From Malaya genurostris (lineage: Eukaryota; Arthropoda; Insecta; Diptera; Culicidae), in contig NC_080572.1 of the NCBI RefSeq assembly GCF_030247185.1, forward strand, positions 179,704,866 to 179,768,865: DNA of 64,000 nt, in the 5' to 3' direction. The notes under the pieces are model-generated. The model saw nothing but the letters and a program-made list of their open reading frames with translations. It was not told the origin of the DNA and ran no database searches. Shown here in pieces: positions 48,435 to 60,400 of this stretch. Within the stretch, counting starts at the first letter, position 1. Each line of letters starts with the position of its first letter. The position numbers and the translations under genes were made by a program.

Positions 48435-51400
48435 GAAGAGCGTAACTTACACTGCCACATTAACTGTTATATTGTATCATAGCATATTATTTCATATATT
48501 ATCGTCTTACATGTTTTTTTGTCTTTTATGTTATTATATAATATGTTGTATGGTATTATACTGCATTGCATTATATCATATTATAATGTATTATATTATA
48601 TTATAGGGTTTATTATGAGTAGTACTACTCAGTCGGTGTTGAACAGTCGTTCGCACCGCACGCGTATAGCTCTTGGCTCCTGGAATTTTTTTCTGGCTAC
48701 CTAGAGTTTCATTGATTCAAGGCTTCAGTCTTTTTCAAGGCTACCTGAATCACTAACTAAGTGACTAAGTGATACAAAGAGTGATATTAGAGTGACTAAG
48801 AAATTAATCAGCCTTTTTTAAGGCTAGCTAGGAGTCTAATCGAAGACTAATTTAGCCTAGTTAATTTAATTTAAAATTTCATTAATTTCAAAAATGCCTG
48901 CGTCCAACCGGAAAGGCAACAAGCCTAAGGCTAAAAATAATTCAATACGGAATAAATCACAATCCGTTATTCAACATTTTTCTAATAACATTCACGATCT
49001 TATAGAATCTGAATGTAAAAATAAAAGACAACGGACGGATTTCCCTTCCGTTGATCCTATGCCGTCTAACAATATTTACGAGATTCTTCCTGAATCCGAT
49101 TGTAGCGACATAGAAGAAAATTCTTCAAAAATTCCCAAAATGGACGCTTGTCGTTCTGGGAAGAAACATCAATCTATGCCACCAGTGAAGGTGATGATTT
49201 CCGACTTCAAAGCATTCCGTACTGAGCTTTCTACTTTTCTCCCGGAAGTAAAAGTCTCATTTCAAATCGGACGAAGAGGAGAATGTCGAGTCTTGGTGGA
49301 TGGATTGGAAGATTACGAACGTCTTATTCGATATTTGTCCGAAAAACTTCATAAATTTTATTCATATGATATAAAATCAGACAGACCCTTCAAGGCTGTC
49401 TTGAAAGGATTATCAAATGATCAAAGTATTGATGAAATTAAAAATGAAATAAAAGAATTGCTTGGTTTTGCCCCTTCCCAAGTAATACTTATGAAAAAAA
49501 GAGCGAATGGTACTTCTAAACCACGCTCTGGAATTTCCCATGAACTTTACCTAATACACTTCAATCGAAGTGATGTAAACAATTTGAAAATTTTAGAAAA
49601 AGTATGTTTCATTTCCCACATTAAAATTCATTGGGAACATTATAAACGGCATAATCGTATTGCAAACTTAACGCAATGTCGTCGTTGCCAAGGCTTCGGC
49701 CATGGAACCAAAAATTGTCATATGGATATACGGTGTTTGAATTGTGGTAAATCGCATTCGAAAGACGTTTGTCCAATGAATGAAACCACTGATAAATTTT
49801 CATGTTCAAATTGCAATGGAAATCATAAATCCAATTATTTGAAATGTCCTGTCAGGGAAAAAATTTTAAACGCTCGTTCGCTTAGACAACAAGTCAAATC
49901 AACGACCTTAAATTTACAGAACATACCTGAAAATTCTTCTAAGGCACCTGCCAATTCGTCTTCTAACGAAAACAATTTATTGACAGGTAGATCGACCTCG
50001 TCATCATCTTCTTCTAATGTCAGTTATGCTGGTATATTAGGTAGAAATCTATCTCCTATTTCTTCTAATGTAAATAATCAAAACACAGGACCGCCTTGCA
50101 GTTCTTCTTCTAACGAAAACAATTTATTAATAGGTAGACCGGCCAAATCATCTTCTTCTAATGGCAGTCTACCTACAAATATTCCTTCAATGCCATTCGC
50201 TTCTTTAAATGAAGTCGATTTAGGCGATATAACTGAAAATAAAATGATCTACCTACAAGATCAACTTTTTCAAATGATCATCCAAATGAATTCGACTTCA
50301 TCACTTTTTGAAGCATTTCAAATCGGATGGAAATTTGCAAATAATATTATAATGAATTTAAAATTTAACAGTGATGTTAAATAATTATTTGAATATTTTA
50401 AATTGGAATGCTCGATCTTTGAAATCGAGTGAAGATGAATTTTATAATTTTCTCAAAGTTCACAAAATTCATATTGCCATTGTGACAGAAACTTTTCTTA
50501 AACCAAATGTAAAATTGAAAAGTAATCCACATTATGTGGTTCATCGATTTGACAGGTTTACTGGAATGGGTGGTGGAGTTGCCATTTTTGTCCAACGGCA
50601 AATTAAACATCGAATTTTACCTTCTTTCAATACTAAAGTTATTGAAAGCTTGGGAATCGAAGCTGAAACCATTCATGGAATTTATTTCATCGCTGGAGCA
50701 TATTTGCCATTCCAATGCACCGGCGAACAATTAAATTTCTTTAAAGGCGATTTGCAAAAACTTACAAGATATCGATCGAAATTTTTCGTAATAGGGGACT
50801 TAAATGCTAAGCATGTCCAGTGGAATTGTAGGCAAAATAACAGTAATGGTAAAATACTTCATAATCAACTCTCAGCTGGTTACTTTACAGTTCTTCATCC
50901 CAGTAATCCTACTTGTTTCTCTTCAGTGAAAAACCCGTCTACAATTGATCTGGTTCTAACAGATCAAAGTCACATTTGTAGTGAACCGATTACTCATGCT
51001 GATTTTGACTCAGATCATCTTCCTGTAACATTCAGACTTTCCAACGAAGCTATAATTAATCCAATTAGTTCTATTTTCAACTATCATAGAGCTAATTGGT
51101 TGGATTACAGATCTCACATTGAAAATCATGTGGATCATGAAACTATTTTAGAAAATTCTGCGGACATCGACACAGCAATTGATAATTTGAATCATTATAT
51201 TATCGAAGCTAGAAATCTTTCAGTTCCCAAAGCTCAAACTAAATTAAATTCTCCTATCATCGATGACAATCTTCAACTGCTCATTCGGTTGAAGAATGTT
51301 CGTCGACGACAATATCAACGTTCTCGTGATCCTGCTATGAAAAACATAGTTAAGGATTTACAAAAAGAAATTAAACATAGATTTACTCTTTTGCGAAATG

Positions 51401-54400
51401 AAAATTTCGCTAAAGAAGTTGAACAAATTAAACCATATTCTAAACCTTTCTGGAAACTTTCTAAGGTTCTTAAGAAACCTCAGAAACCAATTCCTGCTCT
51501 CAAGGAAGGAAATCAAATACTTCTTACAAATGGTGAAAAAGCTCAAAAGCTAGCTCAGCAGTTCGAGAGTGTCCACAATTTTAATTTAAACGTTGTGAGT
51601 CCTATTGAAAATGAAGTCTCACTGAAGTATGATCATATTTCAACCCAAGTGTTATCACACGATGACATTATTGAGACGAATTTTGATGAAATTAAATCAA
51701 TTATTAGGAAACTCAAAAACATGAAGGCTCCTGGTAATGATGGAATTTTTAATATTCTTATTAAAAATCTTCCCGATGTTGCCTTGAGACTCCTGGTTAA
51801 AATTTTCAACAAGTGTTTTTCATTAGCTTACTTCCCAAAAAGATGGAAAAACGCTAAAGTAATTCCTATCCTAAAACCTGATAAAAACCCAGCAGAAACA
51901 TCAAGTTATCGCCCAATTAGCTTACTTTCTTCTATCAGTAAACTTTTTGAAAAAATTATCTTGTTAAGAATGATGACTCATATAAATGAGAATTCAATTT
52001 TTTTACCAGAGCAGTTTGGATTTCGTCATGAACATTCAACTACTCATCAACTTGTCAGAGTAACGAACATGATAAAATCAAATAAATCTTCTGGGTTATC
52101 CACTGGAGTTGCTCTTCTAGACATAGAAAAAGCATTCGACAGTGTTTGGCACAAAGGTTTAATAGCAAAAATGTCTGATTTCCAGTTTCCTATTTATTTG
52201 ATCAAAATGATTCAAAATTATTTAACTGATCGTACTCTTCAGGTTAGCTATCAGAATTGTAAATCTGAATTGCTACCCGTACGAGCCGGTGTTCCGCAGG
52301 GTTCGAGTGTAGCTCCAATCTTGTATAATATTTTCACTTCTGATCTTCCAAATCTACCCGTTGGTTGTCAGAAATCGCTATTCTGTGACGACACAAGTCT
52401 GTTAGCCACAGGTAGAAATCTAAGAGTGATCTGCAGTCGCCTACAAAGAAGTTTAAATATTTTCAGTGATTATCTGTCAAAATGGAAAATTAAACCAAAT
52501 GCAGCAAAAACGCAATTAATTATCTTTCCTCACAAGCCAAGAGCTTCTTTTCTTAAACCAAACAATAATCACATTCTCAAATTGAATGGCTTGGAATTGA
52601 CATGGTCTGATCAAGCTAAATACTTAGGTTTAACGTATGACAAAAAACTCACTTTCAAGGATCACATTGAAGGAATCCAGGCAAAGTGTAATAAATATAT
52701 TAAATGTTTATATCCTCTTATAAACAGAAATTCTAAGCTCTGTCTAAAAAACAAATTGTTAATTTATAAACAAATTTTCAGACCAGCCATGCTTTATGCG
52801 GTACCAATTTGGTCAAGCTGTTGTTCCACCAGGAAGAAAACGCTTCAAAGGATTCAGAATAAAATTCTGAAAATGATTCTGAAGCGTCCTCCCTGGTTTA
52901 GTACAAATGAGTTACACAGACTCACAAATATAGAACCATTAGATGTAATGTCACATAATATTATAAGCAAATTCCGACAAAAATCGATGCAATCTTCAAT
53001 TGAATCGATTCGCTCTCTGTATTAGTTAGTAAGTTAGTATATAAGTTCCTTTTCCCCATTACACAATACAAGTAGGTTTAGAATTTTCCCTACACAAAAA
53101 TCTCAGAATTGCGGAAGCAAATGATGTCTTCATGGTAATAACCAAATCATATATATATAACAGGGCTGAAAAGTCACCACTTGTGGCTGAACACCCAATT
53201 TAAATCTTAATAATTTAATTTTAACTCATATTCCAATAAATAGTTATTTTAAAAAAAAAATTTAAAAAAAAAAATTGAGTAGTACTACGTACCTCTGCGC
53301 AAAATATAAATTTGTTTTCCTTATAAGTTATCATTTTTAAAGTAACTTTCAACTAAATATCAAGGTCGTCACAAGGTGAGCTTGGTCCTCACTGGTTCCT
53401 GTTTCATGCCTACCCGTGTGTCTGTGGTGACAAAAGGTCGATGGAATGCGTTGATGGCAGAATGAGAGGATGAGAAATGACATATAAATTCAAGTAATAT
53501 AATATCATAGCATAACGCAACATATCATTTTATTCATTCATATATTTCATTGTGCTATATTATATTGTTTTTTATTATTATTTTCATTATAATATTTATT
53601 GTTATTATTATTAATTTGTCATCAATAATAATAACATATATTATTTTTATAGATGTGGATATTATTATTGTTATTAGAAGAGAAATATTCTACTTCCTGC
53701 AGTATTACGAAGATAGAAGAGCATAACTGACACTCTACATTAACTGTTATTTTATATCATGTTTTATAATATATTATATTATATTGTATGACATTGTATT
53801 ATATTATATTATGTTATATTATATTATTTTGTAATTTATCATCTATCATTTTATGTTATATTAATTTCATTACACTATGTTTCATTGTATTTATCGATAT
53901 AAAACATTTATCACGGGGACGTGAAGGAGAGGGAGCATCAGGGCATCGGACGAATTGATGACTGGACGAGGGATTGTGGATAGCCAGCCCATGTCACTTG
54001 AGTCTGACGCGCCTTTATCAAACAAACCATCAGGCGAGTTCAAGCATGTATAGCGATATGCTTCATCCATGCACTGGATATTATGGTTGGAAGAGCATCT
54101 TTTATTCCCGCGGAATACGAGTAAGTGACTCTACTTACATATCCGCCCAACCCTTTTTGTTCGCTTTTCGGTAACAGCTATAGTAAGAAGGTGAATGGAT
54201 GAGTCATATCGGAGCTACTGTAAGTCTACCCGCATCCACTGGCAAGTCCTTGAACTGATGGTGGCTTCACTTCACATTACATCACATCAGCTTTATGTAG
54301 AGTTTTATGCGCCGTTCGCCTTCCATAATTTTTGTCGGAGTTCTGTTGATTTTACGCATTCAAGATGCTGAACTATCTATATCATCGAGCGCTGCATGAT

Positions 54401-57400
54401 TTCTATCAGGGGTGACATTATGCATTCAACTAGAATCAATTTGCCCGTACAAAGCAAAGCAAGGACTCAAACAAAAAGTATTCCGTTTTCAATTGAATTA
54501 TGTTGACACAATATCTCTCATCACCAACATGAACAAATTAACGGTACTTTTCAGGAAATTCAAAATTCGGGAAAAATGTCGAAAGTACATTTCACCGTGC
54601 TGCTAATAAAGATATGAGATAACTGCTTCCCAAATGTTCAAAACAGAAACTACTACATGAAATAAGAAATCCCGGGCCCAACAAAGAGATAGGAGATTTT
54701 TTACCGTGAAAACTTTTCTATTCTTCAGTATAATCTCCATCTAGAGCGATACACTTGATGCCCTTTGAAAAACAAAAGCATTCGACGAAAATTTCTTTCC
54801 CTGAAGAAATCTTATCATGTTTGGAAATAAATAATGCTCGCTAAGGGCCAGGTCTAGAGAATACGGGGGATGGTATCCGAATCACTTTTATTCTGAATAC
54901 TGAAACCCGTCTTTTTCCATAGCTTGATGAAAACTAGAACTCGTCTGATACGATCAGCTGCTATTCAAACATAAGTGGATAGATTAATAATATAAAAAAA
55001 TATACACGGTTCGAAACTATTGACGACTTTACTGTGAGAGGCCCGGAACTTTTCATTCCATGTAGTAACAGTGATTTTGGCAATAGTTGTGTAGTCCTAT
55101 GTCAATAGATCGAACAACCCAAAGGACTACTCCTTGTAGTGTTTCAAGCCATGTACATTAGGGTGCGTAACTTTTATAATTGTCCAGGTATCAGATTTGA
55201 TAGAATATCAATGGCAGATGTGACAACCAGATCATGTTACTGAGAGCGCCAAACGGTGGTGATTCCGGGAACTTTTTGATCAAAGTACACACTAAGATTC
55301 GATTCCGTTGTTCGGTAATTTTTTTGACGAAAACTTTCGGTAATCAATAGAAATTACCGATATTTCGGTACGTGAACTTCATTTTACAACAATTATGCAA
55401 ATTTTTACCGGACGATCAGTTTTACGCAAGTTTTCATTACAGAATTCTTTAAATTGATATACAATTCATACGGTAAATCTGAATAGTTGCCGAGTACGGT
55501 AAAAACCATACCGTCCGCATGGTAAAATTATATAATTTAATTGTTACCGATTACCGAACGTTCAGCTGTTGAAAATTCGGTAAAAAATTACCGAATTATG
55601 CGAAATTTTCTAAGTGTGTAGTATGCTTGATAAACCATCTAAAATTGAACAGCTGGACATGCCATTAGAATGCCAGACGACAGTTCAGTGAAAATGAATC
55701 TGATTCGGTTGGAACAAGAAGAAGAGGAGTGGATCGTTCAAGTGGAGGGCGATCTACAAAGTATCCATATCTTGAGTTACTGATGCCGAACAGCCATGTA
55801 CCGAGTTGAATGGAGACGTATGCTTAAAAGGAGAAGTAAAGGAGACCCTAGGTCTATAGCTTAATAAGAAAACCGAAAACCAAAACTGAGAAAAAAAATT
55901 GATAAACAACAAATAGAAATCAGGAACTGTGAAACGGTAAATGAACATCAAATACTACAAGAGCTGAAAATTGAAAAAGGAAATGATTGAAGATTCGATA
56001 TGAATTCTGGAAACAAGACTAAAATTTGATAGTATCAAACGTGGAAAACAGTTTGGTAAAATGACATGCGAATACAAATATGTTACCGCAGAGACGGGAC
56101 TCGAACCCGTAGTTGACTTCTAACCGGGGAAATTGTTTTCTCTATTGAACTACCCTGCATATGAAAAAACATGAAGAGATAGCTCAATTGTTTTTGTTTT
56201 TGTCGCCTCTTAAAATACAAAAACTAGAAAAAGAAGAGGCGACCACTGAAAAATGAATGAAATGAAGCAATGAGGACTAAAACTAGAGAACATGAAAAAT
56301 ACTAAAACACGAATAAATAAAAGGCATCACGACAAAGACCGAAAAATGGAAAATAAACACTGGAAAACGAACATGAGATTGAAGACTGATGAATGAAATC
56401 TGAAACATGATAACTTAGATGTAATATTTTAGGTTAAAAAAATAAAACAAATCGAGGTCATGAAAACAGAATGATGAACATAGAAGATAATAAAGATTGT
56501 ATAATGAGCAGAGATGTCTATCTCCTCTGTGTGACGAAGAGCAAGCAAAATTTCTCCCCTCGCACTGACAACTTCAACGAGAGCTCTTCTCTTTCACATT
56601 TATACACCACTGTTGTGTAAGTGTGCACGCATCAGGAGTGCGTTTGTTTATTTCCTTTTACCTCTTCCACTGAATCGCACCAAAGTGCTAGAGCATTAGC
56701 TAATAAATTCTCTGAGGTGGATGCAGATACTTTCACAGAGGTGTACTCGCCGGTGAGCACTCTGCTGTATGGTTTTCGGAGATGAAGCGTGGACACGCAA
56801 AATCAGCAAAATAAAACAATTTATCGTAAAATTTTCGGTTTTCCTTGCAAATTTTTCATAGCAAGGCCAGATCTACTCTCTATTAATTAAAGTTCACAGA
56901 AGTGTTCGCTCACAATCACGCGCCAGTGGTCACTTGGGTGTATTTAGACGAGAGCGCGTGTGAGCGATTCATGCGAAGAGAATGTGTTTCACTCGCGCCA
57001 GCTGCTTTAACCACAAGCACACACTCAAATGCTGTCTATTCGACACTGAGAAGAAGTGCGCTTTCCTCTTTGGTCGGTGCTTCGTTTTTTTCATCCTCGG
57101 TGTGGCAGAAATCTGACTCTAGCGTTTATCACTCTGGTGAAATGCCATCTCTGATAATGAGAACTAAAAATGATAGCCTGCAAGACAAAAACGTTTACAT
57201 ATGGGACATATGACCGCAAGCTGAACCAGAAGGTGTTGAGAACCGTCGGAGTAAACCCTGGACTATCAGATAATGATATCGCACAAAAATAAGCTGCTGC
57301 TTGCAGTACCGTTCGAAGAATTCGAGCAGGATATCGTTTTTATCGAAAATGCGAGCAGAGTATCGTTCTTATTGAGCCAGCAAGCAACTAAGCAGAACGT

Positions 57401-60400
57401 TGAAGCAAAGTTTTGTCACCAAAATAATCGAGATTGGAAATTGTACAAGCTGGTTTTGACAAAGTACCTGTTCATCGACGATGAAACCTACGTCAAAATT
57501 GATTTCGGGTAGCTTCCTGGCCAAACATTCTACATGGTGACGGTACGAGGAGATGTTCCTGCGAATTTTACGTTTACGTTTATGGACAAATTTGCCAAAA
57601 AAAATGATGATTTGCCAAGGGATACGGAGCTGCGGAGCAAAGACCAAATTGTTCGTGACGAATAAGACGATGGACTTGAAGCTGTGCAAGATAGAATGCC
57701 TCGTACTACCTTTCATTAAAGCCCATAAAGATCCCGTGGAGTTTTGACCAGATTTACCGAGTTGCCACTACAGCCGGAAAGTCATCCAGTTGTACCGCGA
57801 TAATAACGTTGATTTCATCGATAAAAATATGAATCCTCGATAAAAAATAAATCCTGCCAGTAGTTCCGACCCATCGAGAGATTTTGGGCAGTAATGAAAC
57901 GGAAGCTTAAGCAATGTGGAAAAACGGCTCGGGACGCGACTCAGATGACCAACATGTGGAACAAATGTTTCAAGGAAGTTGACTACGGAGGTGTGTCGCG
58001 TTTGATGGGACGTCAATTTGTTACCGAGATACAGATGATTTTATTAATCCGGATTCTAAATGGACATAGCTTTGATACTGGAAAACAAGTCCTTTTGGGT
58101 GCAATAATTTTAATGTAGACTGGTACTTGTATCACAATTGAATGTAGACTGGAAAGGGCAAAAAAATGATTTTTTGATGAATGGAAACATGAATACAATC
58201 AGCATAAACCATCAAATTATTACTGTTTAATGAAAACTGAAAATTGAAAACTATTTACGAATACAATTAGTTAGAATGGAACATTGGAGACAGATGCTGA
58301 ATACAGCATACTAAGATAAAAATGCTAAGGCAAGGAAACAACACTTGAAAATCACAAACAACAAATTCTGAAGAGTTCCAAATTAAACGAGTAAAATCAG
58401 GCAACCAATCTGGGAACAAAGTCTGTGGAACGAAAAATGTGGAATCGAAAACTGAAATCCGAATATTGAAATATGAAAACTGAAAGACAAATGAAACAGT
58501 GTTACAGATATACAGACTATCAAATTTTTCGCTAATGCCACATCAAAACCAAAAACCCTGGAAATTAAAAACTGAGAAATAAAAACTGAAAAATTGCAAA
58601 TAGTTCGGAAAATTGAGGGAGAGAATCGAAAACAGAAAAATCAAGTCAAGAAATTTAGAACTGGAAAAAGATCAGGAAAACTGACGATAAAAATTACAAC
58701 AGAGAATATAATTTAATAAAACGAAGCAGTGACAGAAGGAATAACAATAAAAAAAGCCCTTGGTATTACAGTCCTTTTTTGGAATTTGACTTCCTTGTTC
58801 AAGAGACTGCGAAACCGATTTTTTCAGGCCGGGACTCGAACATAAGACAACTGGCTTGTAAGACCAGCGCCCTATGCATTGAACCGCCATGAGGGCACAA
58901 ACAAAAGGTTTAGCGAATAAGCAAATACAAAAAACCGTGGTGTGCGCTTGGTACAAACCGGTTAGTTGTAACCAAACCTCTAGATGACTACTAGTTGAAA
59001 ACGGCCAGTATATCGTTAACTTATTTACATTGATCAGTTAAGACACTGTGTTTACAACTTAAGTGCCTAATATAAAAATAACTCTACGTCTCTGCCACGT
59101 CACTCATGGGAAAAATTAAATAAAATATAATATAATACATAAATCATTCAGGGGTTAGCCAAATTCTATGCTAGGGTATATAATTGTTTTCAATATGTTT
59201 ACGTTTCGTCTAAGACTCGTCAGTGCGTAGCAGTTCAAATTTAACTGATTAATGCAAAACTCTTCAGTTCAATTTGGACCACTAGCATTTGAACTGCTAT
59301 TCACTGAAGACGAATCGTAAACATATTGAAATAAATAAGCAAATAAATTAACATAGGAAAATAGTTACAAGAGAATGAAGATTGAGAAATGATGACAAGA
59401 AAATGAAAAGAAAAGTGAAAAGGCGAGAGAGTCGGAGAAAAAAAGGAAAATGTGCAAAGTGAAAAAATAAGAAAACGAAACTAAGAGCGAAAAAAAGTGA
59501 ACAAGTGAAATAGTGAAATTGATAAAAAAGAAAATGAGCAAAGTGAAAAAATAAGAAAACGAAAATGAGAGAGAGAGAGAAAGTGAACAAGTGAAATAGC
59601 GAAAAAGTTCAAATGCAATAATGAGTGAATGAGTGAGAAATTGAAGAAGTAAAACAGTGGAAGTGCGTTTTTCAAAAATTTAAAGTGTGCAAAAGGGCAA
59701 AAAAGTAAAAATATGGAAAAATGAAGAAATGGAAAAAAATAAAATGAAGAGGTTCAAAAAATAAAATAGCGAAAAAGTAAAAATGTGAGAAATTGATAAA
59801 TAGAAAAATGAGAAAATGATGAAGTAAAAAAGAAAAAAAAGTTAAAAAGAGAGAAAACGAAAAAAATAAAAAATGAAAAATCATAATCAAGATACAGTGA
59901 AAAACGATAAAAAGTGAAAAAGGGAGAAAGCGAGAAAGTAAAAAGTGAAAATGTGATAAGGTGAAAAAGTGGATATATCAAAAAGTGATCGAAAAGAAGG
60001 TGAATGTATACAAAATTATAGTAAATATCAAAAAATTAAAAATGGAAAAGTTAGGAAGTGAAATATTAACAGCGAAAAAAAGGAAAATAGCAAAAAAGTG
60101 AAACAGTGAAAAAATAGAAAACGTTAAAAAGAAAACGTTAAAAGGTGAAAAAAAGAATGTAGTAATGAAACAGTGTAAAATTGGAATAGTGTGAAAATGG
60201 AAAAGTGTAAACACGCGAAGCTGAATAAGTGAATAGAAAAAAATAGCCGAAAAGTGAGAATAAAAAAAAATTACAACTGATCAGAGCAAATATTTCAGCA
60301 CTCAGCAACGAAAACAGCTTAACAAAGAGATTTTGAAGAAGAGTGATTATGTGTCATGTCGTTTGGACATGCGTGGAGTATCGTGATGTCAGATTTCAAC

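Larger units (their letters stand above)
48629..53275 (+). mobile_element. Full-length Jockey-like non-LTR retrotransposon, 4,647 bp
   Basis: The 13-bp direct repeat TGAGTAGTACTAC flanks the element exactly (48616-48628 and 53276-53288). It has a 5' UTR of 265 bp, ORF1, ORF2 overlapping by 11 bp, a 250-bp 3' UTR with AATAAA near the end, and an A-rich tail. Both frames are open. It lies in an intron of the Rho GEF, antisense to that gene. This is the youngest and most complete mobile element in the window. Confidence 0.93.

Noticed and set aside
48161..48460. Poly-Ile and poly-Asn open frames
   Set aside because: They are translations of a TTA/AAT microsatellite.
56084..56162. Functional tRNA gene
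   Set aside because: The T arm and acceptor pairing are good, but the anticodon arm is poor and the element sits in repeat-rich intron; more likely a SINE head.
58800..58905. Functional tRNA-Val gene
   Set aside because: A SINE-like tail follows the B box, a second diverged copy exists at 61415-61555, and the acceptor stem does not pair well.
59348..60214. Several Phe/Leu/Ser-rich open frames on the minus strand resembling membrane proteins
   Set aside because: Composition artefact of the polypurine tract; no start context, splice sites or homology.
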